Source: Azolla caroliniana
Taxonomy: Eukaryota; Polypodiophyta
Reading direction: 5' to 3'
DNA length: 64,000 nucleotides
NCBI GenBank assembly: GCA_043228905.1
Contig: JBHGNT010000003.1
Coordinates: 15,314,001-15,378,000, forward strand
The position numbers and the translations under genes were made by a program. Below are positions 51,534-62,115 of the stretch, in pieces; the stretch's first letter is position 1, and the number at the start of each line of letters is the position of its first letter. The notes under the pieces were generated by a model. The model saw nothing but the letters and a program-made list of their open reading frames with translations. It was not told the origin of the DNA and did no database searches.

Positions 51534-54163
51534 TTAACCGATTCGGTGTCGCGGTCTCCGCTCCTTTCCTTGCCTTTCTTGGTCGTTCGGGACTGTTCTC
51601 CCCCTCAAGTTTGGCACGTCGAGGTGACGCAATCCGAGCGCACCTGAGAATTGCCGCAACTTGTCCAGACCAAGAGGCTTGGTGAAGATGTCGGCAGTCT
51701 GCCGATCCGTCGAAACGTACTGGTAGTGCACCTCAATGTGCTTAGTCCGTGCGTGGAAAACGGGGTTTTTTGCGAGCTGGATGCTGCTGAGGTTGTCGCA
51801 GTAGATCGTCGTCGGATCTAACACCTCCTCTTGCAGGTCCTTAGGTAGTCGCTTCAACCATATGGCTTCGCATGTCGCGACAGCCGCTCCTCGGTACTCA
51901 GCTTCGGTGCTCGACAGTGCAACTGTCCGCTGCTTCTTACTACTCCACGCAATCGCGGCACTCCCGAGGGAGAACGCGTATCCGGACGTGGATCGGCGAT
52001 CGGCGGCGTTGCCAGCCCAATCAGCATCAGTGTAGCCGACTAACTGCACGGCTGCACCGGTCCGATATAGCAGTCCCCGGTCCTTAGTGCCGTTGACATA
52101 CCGAAGTATGCGTTACGCACACTAAAGGTGCTCCTCGGTAGCTCGCGCCATGAACTGACTGATCACTCCGACCGGATAACTGAGGTCGGGTCGGGTGATG
52201 GTCAAGTATATGAGGCTTCCGAAAATTTGTCGGAACCTCATCGGGTCGCATACCTTTCCCGTATCGGGGCGAAGCTTGACGGTTCTGTTTAGAGGAGTCG
52301 AGACAGACTTACAGTCGGCCATCCCGAATTTGAAGAGCATAGTCAGTACGTAATGACGTTGGCTAATCAATATACCTTCGGGGGTACGGATCACTTCAAT
52401 CCCGAGGAAGTAATGAAGGTCCCCCAGATCCTTCATGTCGAACGATGCCGCAAGCTAGAGCTTCACGCGGTCGATTTCACCTAAGTCGGCGCCGGTGATG
52501 ACCAAGTCGTCAACATGTAGTAAAATACTAACCGGTCCGAGTCGACCTTTCCGGATGAATAGGGAAGAGTCCAATTTTGACGTGACGAAGCCCATCCAAT
52601 GTATTTGTTGCGTGATCTTCGCGTTCCAGGCACGCGGGGCTTGCTTCAGTTCGTAAAGGGACTTCTTCAGTCGGCATACTAACGAGGAATTTTGTTCCAG
52701 AGTGAAATCCGGGGGTCACCTTGCAGGAACGCATTCTCTAGCTCCATCAAATGTAAGTGCCACCCCTTCACCGCAGCTACTGTGAGCAAAACACGGACGG
52801 TCGTCATTTTCGCGACCGGCGCAAACGTCTCATCGTTGTCGATGCCGTGTTTCTACGCGTAGCCATTTGCCACTAGCCGAGCCTTGTACCGGTTGACCGA
52901 GCCATCGGTGTTGTACTTGACATTATACACCCACCTACACCTAATCGGATTAACCCCTCTTGGTGCGTCAACTAGGTCCCAGGTCTGGTTCTCCGCCAAT
53001 GCGTGCCTCTCTTCCTCCATCGCGGCACGCCAATTCGCATCTTTAGCCGCTTCTGCATAGCTCTCCGGCTCACACACCTCCGCTACACGGGTCATGTACG
53101 CATAATGATGTGCCATGTACTCGTTGTATCCGAACCGCAAAACAGGATTCTTCTAGCGGGTAGATCGGCGTAATCTCATATTAGCCGATGTCGAGGCCTT
53201 CTCGGTCGACACGGACTTCACCTTTAAAGACCCGTCACCGGTTCCCTCAAAGTCGGATTCGTGTCGGTCTGACTCGTTCCAATCCGTGCCGGAATCCGAC
53301 ACCTTCTTCTTCCCTTTCTTTTTGTGCGTAAGCCGTCTCCTCGGCTTCCTGCGCGGGGAATGCACGGCCGAGTCTCCACTACTCTCCGGCTCTTCATCGG
53401 ACTGGTCGTACCGGCTCAGTCGTCCAATCGGTCCACTTAAACGGAGTGAAATCGGACTCTCTTCGCGGGTCTCGATTTCGGGCTCATTCGGAGGCATCTC
53501 AGCCTCGCTGAACTCATCGTCAGAGCTCGGATTGGAATCGGGGTTCGGAGTATGGGGCTGGTACCAGGACGTGGACTCGTCAAACACAACGTCGCGGCTA
53601 GCACGCGCTTGTTTGGTGCGAGGGTTATAGCACTTATAACCCTTCTGCTCGTCCGAGTAACCGACCAAGATGCTTTTCTCGGCCTTTGCATCCAGCTTCC
53701 TCCTTTTCTCCTTCAGAACATGCACATACGCAATGTTACCGAACACCCTCAAGTGTCGCAAGTTTGGCTTCGTTCCGAAATATTGCTCGTGCGCCGACAC
53801 TTTGTCTCCGACCTGGTTCTGGATGTATACCGCGGTCCTTACCGCCTCGGCCCAGTAGAACTTGGGCAAGCTCTTCTCCTCCAGCATTGCCCGTGCCACT
53901 TCCACAACTGACCGATTCATCCTCTCGGCCACGCCGTTCTGCTCCGGCGTGTTTCTACAACTGAATTCGCGCCGAATTCCCATTTGTTGTAGATAACCGT
54001 TGAATTGACCGGAAAAGTACTCTTTCACGCCATCCGACCGCAGGCACTTGATATTTCGTCCTGTTTCCGTTTCCACGAACCCTTTGAGGTCCTGGAAACA
54101 GTCGACGACTTCGCTCTTCCTCTCAATGAGGTAGATCCACGTGTGCCACGTGTGGTCGTCGAT
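51534..54163 (-). pseudogene. pol: Middle copia pol: integrase C-terminal half, RT, RNase H
   Basis: From 54,163 leftwards. Integrase core: CLRSDGVKEYFSGQF (catalytic D) and NTPEQNGVAERMNRSV (E). A charged linker with [19 protein letters not shown] follows, and a stop at 53,153. RT pieces (53,140 to about 52,122): [20 protein letters not shown], then a frameshift with about 29 bp lost relative to the inner copy, then DLHYFLGIEVIRTPEG. RNase H (52,049 onward): [65 protein letters not shown]. It can no longer encode one polyprotein. Confidence 0.9.
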
Positions 54164-54445
54164 TGTTGAGAGACAAGCTCAACATCGGCCAGATCGGCTG
54201 AAGAAGCCGAGGACCGGATCGATTGGGACCGATCGGTTAGGCCGAGTGCGTAAATCGGGAGGCCGTTAGGAAAGATATTCCGTGAGGAATATATTTGGGA
54301 GTTAGTGTAGGAGCTCTTAATGAGCATTGAAGTACTGTCAGTCAGTACTTCGATCAGTCCTTCTAGGACTTGTATAAAAGTGTTCATTGAACACACATAT
54401 GTATACAGAGTAGTGAATAGAGTGTTGAATATAGTTTTTTGTCTT

Positions 54446-54510
<65 letters not shown>

Positions 54511-54603
54511 GCGTATACCGTGTAAGCTCAAGCTCTCCATTAAACCTGAGTTTCCTTCCTTCTGTTCGGTCTTCATACTTGCTTCCGCACGCGACTTTTT
54601 ACA
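54164..54603 (+). mobile_element. 5' LTR of innermost copia
   Basis: TGTTGAGAG...TTTTTACA; TATAAAA at 54,373-54,379; a CT run of nearly 60 bp at about 54,451-54,509. Confidence 0.9.
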
Positions 54604-54675
54604 TGGTATCAGAGCGCGAGGGTTGAGAACCTCTCTACAGCCGATACAGCTTGACGAAGAAGAACAAGAAGAACG

Positions 54676-56538
54676 ATGGATAGAGGCATGGCGAGCTCGC
54701 TTCCAACAGAGAAGCTCGACAGAACCAACTACGCGTCTTGGTCCTACAAGATGCACCAGTACCTGCTCGGGCACAGCTACTGGAGTTATGTCGAAGGAGC
54801 TAATGATGCGGCACCCGAATCGACACACAGAGACTTCTCGTCGTGGGAGCAATCGGCGAGCAGTGTATTATACTGCTTCGCGTCATGTGTGGGCAAACAG
54901 CTATTGAGCTATGTTCGGGATGCAAAGACGCCGAAGGGTGCGTGGGAAAATCTGAAGAAGATTTTCGCCGCGAGCACCACAGCCAGGAAGCTTCAGCTCC
55001 GACAGGAGTTGAGCAACCTACGACAACGCGACTTGTCGGTGGCGGACTATACCTCGAAGATCAAGGATATCTACGACTCCCTCGCCTCCATAGAGGTGAA
55101 CATCGAGGAGAGCGAGATGGTCCAGATCTGTCTCGGAGGTTTGGCGTCGAAGTTCGGAGCGTTCCGAACGGTTGTGTGTACCCGGGAGAATACGCCGTCC
55201 TTTTTCGACTTACAATCGATGCTCCTGGTAGAGGAGAACCACGCGGGTGCGTCCACAAGCACGCACATTGACAGCAGAATGATGTACATAGAGGGAGATA
55301 GGCCCCGTGGACGTGGAGGACGAGGCGAGTCGGCGCGCAATGGAGGCGGCCGACGAGATCAAGGAAGAAGCCACCGAAGTGATGTCGACAGCAACTCCGG
55401 ACCCTCCGGAAACAGGGGGAGTCGAAGCGATGAGAACCGGCAAGGGAAGGCCATCACGGAGTGTTGGTACTGTGGCAAGAAAGGCCACAAGGAAAGTGAG
55501 TGCTGGAAGAAGCGTGCCGATTCGGAGAGAACCGGTTCCGGAAACGGCTCCGGACATACCGACAAGGGAAATCGGCAGCGATCGCACTATGCCGAAGACT
55601 CCGTGAGAGCCGGAGAAGGGTCTGCCTTCGTGACGAGACACGAAGCAAACTCAATGAAACAGACCACCCCGAGATCGGATGAGGTGTGGTACGTAGACTC
55701 CAGCACGTCAAACCACATGACAAGCCATAAGGAGTGGTTCTCGTACCTTGAAAAACCGATACAACCTGGAGTAGTCGCAACTGGAGACGACACTCCGCAT
55801 CCGATCGCGAATGTTGGAGAACTTCCCCTTAGCCATGTCGGGCAGAAATGGAAACTCATGAACGTGTTGCACGTTCCGACAATCACGAAACACTTGGTCT
55901 CAGTCAGACAGATCGTCGACCAAGGGATGGAGGTTCGGTTTACACACCTCGGGTGCTTCATTGAGGAAGAAGGTCGTGTGATTGCGCAAGGGCGCAGAGA
56001 CGGGAGGATGTTCATCCTCGACTCCACTGATGGCGGCACCGCAATGTTCGCGAAGGGACAAAAAACCGAGTCGGACATCGACTTGTGGCACAAGCGGATA
56101 GGCCACGTCAACCACCAGCGGCTTCAAGATCTGCAATCGAAACAAGTAGTGTTCGGATTGCCCAAATTTAGTGGCCGAAAGGCACAAATTTGTGAAGTCT
56201 GCCAGCTCAAGAAGCAACACCGACTTCCTTTCCCCAACGAGCGAAACCGGAGCCGGAACAAGCTCGACCTTATACACTCCGATGTATGGGGGCTGGCACA
56301 AAACGTTAGTCTTGGCGGGAGCCGATATTTCGTCTCCTTCATCGACGACCACACGCGGCACACATGGATCTACCTCATTGAGAGGAAGAGCGAAGTCTTC
56401 GACTGCTTTCGGGACCTCAAAGGGTTCGTGGAAACGGAAAAGGGACGAAAGATCAACTGCCTGCGGTCGGATGGCGGGAAAGAGTACTTTTCCGGTCAAT
56501 TCAACGGTTACCTACAACAAATGGGAATTCGCCGCTAA
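54676..56538 (+). pseudogene. gag-pol: Innermost copia gag-protease-integrase
   Basis: A 620-residue open frame. Gag spans residues 1 to about 190 (MDRGMASSLPTEKLDRTNYA, SWSYKMHQYLLGHSYW), and the zinc knuckle CWYCGKKGHKESEC is at residues 263-276. The protease site reads VWYVDSSTSNHM at about 338-349; D341 is followed by S-S, whereas the host copia has D-S-G, so the G is lost. Pre-integrase HHCC: LWHKRIGHVNHQRL and ICEVCQL. Integrase core: FIDDHTRHTWIY and CLRSDGGKEYFSGQF. A TAA at 56,536-56,538 (GAA in the host copy) ends it within integrase. The start is the ATG 60 bp after the priming site. The gag forms the particle, protease cleaves and integrase inserts; the protease and stop changes argue it is dead. 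Confidence 0.92.
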
Positions 56539-58479
56539 TTCAGTTGTAGATACACGCCAGAGCATAACGGCGTGGCCGAGAGAAAGAATCGGTCAGTTGT
56601 GGAAGCGGCACGGGCAATGCTGGAGGAGAAGAGCTTGCCCAAGTTCTATTGGGCCGAGGCGGTAAGGACCGCGGTATAAATCCAGAATGGGATCGGAGAC
56701 AAAGTGTCGGCGCACGAGCTATATTTCGGAACGAAGCCGAACTTGCGACACTTGAGGGTGTTCGGTAGCATTGCGTATGTGCATATACCGAAGGAGAAAA
56801 GGAGGAAGTTGGACGCAAAGGCCGAGAAATGCATCTTGGTCGGTTACTCGGACGAGTAGAAGGGCTATAAGTGTTATAACCCTCGCACCAAACAAGTGCG
56901 TGTCAGCCGCGATGTTGTGTTTGACAAGTCTGCGTCCTGCTGCCCCTGACTACGAACCCTGACTCCAATCTGAGCTCTGACGATGAGGTCAGCGAGGCCG
57001 AGATGCCTCCGGATGAGCCCGAAATCGAGACCCGCGAAGAGAGTCTGATTTCACTCTGGTTAAGTGGACCGATTAGACGACTGAGTCGGTACAACCAGTC
57101 CGATGAAGAGCTGGCGAGTAGTGGAGACTCGGCCGTGCATTCCCTGCGCAGGAAGTCGAGGAGACGGCTTACACGCAAAGAGAAAGGGAAGAAGAAGGTG
57201 TCGGATTCTGGCACGGATAAGAACGAGTCAGACCGACGCGAGTCTGACTCCGAGGGAACCGGTGACGGGTCTTCAAAGGTGAAGATCGTGTCGACCGAGA
57301 AGGTCTCGACATCGGCTAATGCGAGATTACGCCGATCTACCCGGTTCAGATACAACGAGTACATGGTGCATCATTATGCGTACATGAACCGTATAGCGGA
57401 AGTGCATGAGCCGGAGAGCTACGCAGAAGCGGTGAAGGACGCGAATCGGCGCGCCGCGATGGAGGAAGAGATGCACGCACTGGCGGAGAACGAGACCTCG
57501 GACCTGGTTGACGCACCGAAGGGTGTGAAGCCGATCGGGTGTAGGTGGGTGTACAAAGGCAAGTACAACACCGATGGCTCGGTCAACCGGTACAAGGCTC
57601 GGCTAGTGGCAAAGGGCTACGCGCAGAAACACGGCATCGACTACGATGAGACATTTGCGTCGGTCGCGAAAATGACGATTGTCCGTGTTTTGCTCGCAGT
57701 AGCCACGGCACCTACATCAAATGGATATAAAGAATAAGTTCCTGCAAGGTGACCTTGAGGAACAAGTGTACATGGTACAGCCCCCCGGATTTCCCTCCGG
57801 AACGAACTCCTCGGCAGTTTGCCGACTGAAGAAGTCCCTTTACGGACTGAAGCAAGCACCGCATGCCTGGAACGCGAAGATCACGCAACAACTGCGTTGG
57901 ATGGGCTTCATCACGTCAAAATCGGACTCTTCCCTGTTCATCCGGAAATGTCGACTCGGACCGGTTAGTATTCTACTATATGTCGATGACTTGGTCATCA
58001 CTGGCGCCGACCTAGGCGAAATCGACCGCGTGAAGCTCCAGCTTGTGGCATCGTTCGACATGAAGGATCTGGGGGACCTTCATTACTTCCTCGGGATCGA
58101 AGTGATCTGTACCCCCGAAGGTATATTGATCAGCCAATGTCATTACGAGCTGGGTATGCTCTTCAAACTCGAGATGGCCGACTATAAGTCCGTCTCGACT
58201 CCTCTAGACAGAACCGTCAAGCTTCGCCCCGATACGGGAAAGGTATGCGACCCGACGAGGTTCCGACAAATTGTCAGAAGCCTCATATACTTGACCATCA
58301 CCCGACCCGACCTCAGTTATCCGGTCGGAGTGATCAGTCAGTTCATGGCGCGAGCTATCGAGGAGCACCTTCAGTGTGCGCAACGCATACTTCGGTATGT
58401 CAACGGCACTAAGGACCGGGGACTGCTATATCGGACCGGTGCAGCCGCGCAGTTAGTCGGCTACACCGATGCTGATTGA
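56539..58479 (+). pseudogene. pol: Innermost copia integrase end and RT
   Basis: Integrase continues in frame as YTPEHNGVAERKNRSVVEAA (E), with stops where the host copia has Y (VYIQN) and Q (DEQKGYK). The RT region has WRWVYKGKY-like and [20 protein letters not shown] (57,003-57,737), a small deletion at about 57,700-57,720, then [32 protein letters not shown], and the catalytic ILLYVDDLVITGA (57,721 onward). It ends at a TGA at 58,477-58,479 within DAD(W)AGN, where the host copia has TGG. Confidence 0.9.
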
Positions 58480-59469
58480 CCTGGCAACGCCGCCGATCGC
58501 CGATCCACGTCCGGATACACGTTCTCCCTCGGGAGTGCCGCGATTGCGTGGAGCAGTAAGAAGCAGCTGACAGTTGCACTGTCGAGCACCGAAGCTGAGT
58601 ACCGAGGAGCGGCTGTCGCGACATGCGAAGCCATATGGTTGAAGCAACTACCTAAGGACATGCAAGAGGAGGTGTTAGATCCGACGACGATCTACTGCGA
58701 CAACCTCAACAGCATCCAGCTCGCGAAAAACCCTGTTTTCCACGCACGGACTAAGCACATTGAGGTGCACTACCATTTCGTCCGTGAGCGTGTCCTTTCC
58801 GGTGAAGTCGAACTTCAGTACGTTTCGACGGATCGGCAGACTGCCGACATCTTCACCAAGCCTCTTCGTCTAGACAAGTTGCGGCAATTCTCAGGTGCGC
58901 TCGGGTTGCATCACTTCGACGTGCCAAACTTGAGGGGGAGAACAGTCCCGAACGTCCAAGCAAGGCAGCAGGAAAGGAGCGGAGACCGCGACACTGAGGG
59001 CGTTGACTCAGTTGTCGAGTTCGACTTCGGATCGGCTGAAGAAACCGAGGGCAGACCCACGGAAAAGTCCGGAAGCGGACAGAAGGGGAGCAGCCGAAGG
59101 AGAGAGCTGAAGCCAACCACGCATGGGGGAGATGACGTTATCGAGGGCGAGAAGACCGAAGACGAGTTGGAGATAGCCAACTCGGACGAGAGCAAAAACC
59201 GATCGGAGGTAGCCGAGTCGGTTCAGATATTTGATTCAGATACGCTGAATCAACCGAGGCCCAAGCGGAAGAAAAGGCAGCAGAAGAAGTGTCGACACCG
59301 CAACAGCAGGAGAGCTGTTAAGGGCCACATGAGCAGACAAGCCGACCGGAAGGGTCGAAGTGCGCGGAGTCGAACACGTCGAGGAACGCGAGCGAGGTGT
59401 GAAGCCAGGAGGAACCGGAGCTGTGAAGATCCCGAAGAGCCTCAAGTTGAGTTTGAGGGGGAGTGTTGA
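58480..59469 (+). pseudogene. pol: Innermost copia RNase H with long charged C-terminal extension
   Basis: RNase [89 protein letters not shown]. After the usual copia end (VPNLRGRT, 58,922-58,945) the frame stays open another ~170 residues. That part is acidic first (EGEKTEDELEIANSDESKN), then strongly basic (PRPKRKKRQQKKCRHRNSRR, RSARSRTRRGTRARC), up to 59,469 inside the LTR. The same DNA is present in the host copia (about 51,072-51,600, reversed). The extension may be real or simply open non-coding sequence. Confidence 0.75.
58925..58945 (+). promoter_or_regulatory. Internal polypurine tract
   Basis: ACTTGAGGGGGAGAACAG resembles the terminal tract (59,449-59,463) and sits where many copia elements end. 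The element therefore carries two candidate plus-strand primers about 520 bp apart. Confidence 0.55.
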
Positions 59470-59741
59470 GAGACAAGCTCAACATCGGCCGGATCAGCTG
59501 AAGAAGCCGAGGACCGGATCGGTTGGGACCGATCGGTTAGGCCGAGTTTGTAAACCGGGAGGCCGTTAGGAAAGATATTCCGTGAGGAATATATTTGGGA
59601 GTTAGTGTAGGAGCTCTTAATGAGCATTGAAGTACTGTCAGTACTTCGGTCAGTCCTTCTAGGACTTGTATAAAAGTGTTCATTGAACACACATTTGTAT
59701 ACAGAGTAGTGAATAGAGTGTTGAATATAGTTTTTTGTCTT

Positions 59742-59798
<57 letters not shown>

Positions 59799-59891
59799 GC
59801 GTATACCGTGTAAGCTCAAGCTCTCCATTAAACCTGAGTTTCCTTCCTTCTGTTCGGTCTTCATACGTGCTTCCGCACGCTACTTTTTACA
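59464..59891 (+). mobile_element. 3' LTR of innermost copia
   Basis: TGTTGAGAG...CTTTTTACA, with TATAAAA in CTTGTATAAAAGTG near 59,668 and a CT run at about 59,744-59,796. Confidence 0.9.
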
Positions 59892-59896
59892 TCGAT

Positions 59897-61531
59897 GAAG
59901 GAGACGAAATATCGGCTCCCGCCAAGACTAACATTTTGTGTCGGCCCCCATACATAGGAGTGTATAAGGTCGAGCTTGTTCCGGCTCCGGTTTCGCTCGT
60001 TGGGGAAAGGAAGTCAGTGTTGCTTCCCGAGCTGGCAGGCTTCACAAATTTGTGCCTTTTGGCCACTAAATTTGGGCAATCCGAACACTACCTGTTTCGA
60101 TTCCAGATCTTGAAGCCGGTGGTAGTTGATGTCCGACTCGGATTTTTGTCCCTTCGTGAACATTGTTATGCCGCCGTTAGTGGAGTCGAGGATGAACATC
60201 CTCCCGTCTCTGCGCCCTTGCGCAATCACACGACCTTCTTCCTCAATGAAGCACCCGAGGTGTGTAAACCGAACCTCCATCCCTTGGTCGACGATCTGTC
60301 CGACCGAGACCAAGTTTTTCGTGATTGTCGGAACGTGCAGCACGTTCATGAGTTTCCCTTTCTGCCCGACATGGCTAAGGGGAAGTTCTCCGACATTCGC
60401 GATCGGATGCGGAGTGTCGTGTCCAGTTGCGACTACTCCAGGTTGTATCGGTTTCTCAAGGTACGAGAACCACTCCTTATGGCTTGTCATGTGGTTTGAC
60501 GTGCCGGAGTCTACGTACCACACCTCGTCCGATCTCGGGGTGGTCTGTTTCATTGAGTTTGCTTCGTGTCTCGTCATGAAGGTTGTCCCTTCTCCGGCTC
60601 TCCCGGAGTCTTCGGCGTAGTGCGATCGCCGTCGATTTCCCTTGTCAGTATGTCCGGAGCCGTTTCCGAAACCGGTTCTCTCCGAATCGACGCGCTTCTT
60701 CCAGCACTCACTTTCCCTGTGGCCTTTCTTGCCACAGTACCAGCACTCCGCGATGGCCTTCCCTTGCTGGTTCTCATCGCTTCGACTCCCCCTGTTTCCG
60801 GAGGGTCCGGAGTTGCTGTCGGCATCACTTCGGTGCCTTCTTTCTTGATCTCGTTGGCCGCCTCCATTGCGCGCCGACTCGCCTCGTCCTCCACGTCCAC
60901 GGGGCCTATCTCCCTCCGTGTACAACATTCTGTTGTCGGTGTGCGTGCTTGTAGACACACCCGCGTGCTTCTCCTCTACCATAAGCATTGACTGTAAGTC
61001 AAAAAAGGACGGCGTATTCTCCCGGGTACACACAGCCATTCGGAACGCTTCGAGCTTCGACGCCAAACCTCCGAGATAGATCTGGACCATCTCGCTCTCC
61101 TCGATGTTCACCTCTATGGAGGCGAGGGAGTCGCAGATATCCTTGATCTTCGAGGTATTGTCCGCCATCGACAAGTCGCGTTGTCGTAGGTTGCGCAACT
61201 CCTGTCGGAGCTGAAGCTTCCTGGCTGTGGTGCTCGCGGCGAAAATCTTCTTCAGATTTTCCCACGCACCCTTCGGCGTCTTTGCATCCCGAACATAGCT
61301 CAATAGCTGTTTGCCCACACATGACGCGAAGCAGTATAATACCCTGCTCGCCGATTGCTCCCACGACGAGAAGTCTCTGTGTGTCAATTCGGGTGCCGCA
61401 TCATTAGCTCCTTCGACATAACTCCAGTAGCCGTGCCCGAGCAGGTACTGGTGCATCTTGTAGGACCAAGACGCGTAGTTGGTTCTGTCGAGCTTCTCTG
61501 TTGGAAGCGAGCTCGCCATGCCTCTATCCAT
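59897..61531 (-). pseudogene. gag-pol: Middle copia gag-protease and start of integrase
   Basis: Reads leftwards from the ATG at 61,531. The gag closely matches the inner element, the zinc knuckle is CWYCGKKGHRESEC, and the protease site VWYVDSGTSNHM is intact. The pre-integrase region has lost about 11 residues including WHKRIGH, so the two zinc histidines are gone. A TGA at 60,011-60,013 follows GKQH, where the inner copy has CGA. The frame resumes LPFPNERNRSRNKLDLIHS and is cut at 59,897 by the inner insertion, two codons into FID. Confidence 0.9.
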
Positions 61532-61603
61532 CGTTCTTCTTGTTCTTCTTCGTCAAGCTGTGTCGGCTGTAGAGAGGTTCTTAACCCTCGCGCTCTGATA
61601 CCA

Positions 61604-62065
61604 TGCAGAAAGTAGCGTGCGGAAGCAAGTATGAAGACCGAACAGAAGGCAGAAAACTCAAGTTTAATGGAGAGCTTGAGCTTACACGGTATACGCGGGA
61701 GAGACAAAGACAGAGAGAGAGAGAGAGATAGAAGACAAGAACTATATTCAACAAAAAGTACTCAATCTCTATTCACTACTCTATACATATGTGTGTTCAA
61801 TGAACACTTTTATACAAGTCCTAGAAGGACTGATAGAAGTACTGACAGTACTTCAATGCTCATTAAGAGCTCCTACACTAACTCCCAAATATATTCCTCA
61901 CGGAATATCTTTCCTAACGGCCTCCCGGTTTACGCACCGATCCGTCCCTACCTACGCACCAGTCTGCGTAGCCCTTTACGCATTCAGCCTAACCGATCGG
62001 TCCCAACCGATCCGGTCCTCGGCTTCTTCAGCCAATCCGGCCGATGTTGAGCTTGTCTCTCAACA
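61604..62065 (-). mobile_element. 5' LTR of middle copia
   Basis: Mirror of 50,608-51,071. About 35 bp in the CGCACCGATCCGTCCCTACC area (61,935-61,975) is absent from the innermost copia's LTRs, which separates the two subfamilies. Confidence 0.9.
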
Positions 62066-62070
62066 GCTTA

Positions 62071-62115
62071 TTTCCTAATAAGCATCACATACCATGTTGA
62101 GCTTGCTTCTCAACA
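62071..62115 (-). mobile_element. 3' LTR of outermost copia (right part)
   Basis: The 45-bp start of the LTR (minus strand TGTTGAGAAGCAAGCTCAAC) that completes 50,327-50,607. Followed by the reversed polypurine tract CTCCCCCTCAAGCTCAACTT. Confidence 0.75.

Larger units (their letters stand above)
54164..59891 (+). mobile_element. Ty1/copia element (innermost), full length
   Basis: 5,728 bp, with LTRs 54,164-54,603 and 59,464-59,891 and the target duplication TCGAT on both sides (54,159-54,163; 59,892-59,896). Priming site TGGTATCAGAGC at 54,604-54,615 (initiator-tRNA-Met type) and terminal polypurine tract GAGTTTGAGGGGGAG at 59,449-59,463. It belongs to the same family as its host copia and sits in the opposite orientation. 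LTRs differ at about a dozen positions by eye, plus CT-run length. Several stops make it non-autonomous. Confidence 0.93.
50608..62065 (-). mobile_element. Ty1/copia element (middle of the nest)
   Basis: Minus-strand copia with LTRs 61,604-62,065 (5') and 50,608-51,071 (3'), priming site GCTCTGATACCA reversed at 61,592-61,603, and the 5-bp duplication GCTTA at 50,603-50,607 and 62,066-62,070. Its own length without the inner insertion is about 5,725 bp. The inner copia 54,164-59,891 splits its integrase gene. The two LTRs differ at roughly ten positions by eye. Confidence 0.9.

Noticed and set aside
54025-54852. 275-residue minus-strand frame spanning the host integrase and inner LTR
   Set aside because: It crosses the insertion junction at 54,164 and reads through the LTR CT run (RERERE...). 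It is a chimeric artefact of nesting.
59735-60499. 254-residue plus-strand frame starting in the CT run of the inner 3' LTR
   Set aside because: It is antisense to the host copia's protease/integrase region and begins with a microsatellite translation.
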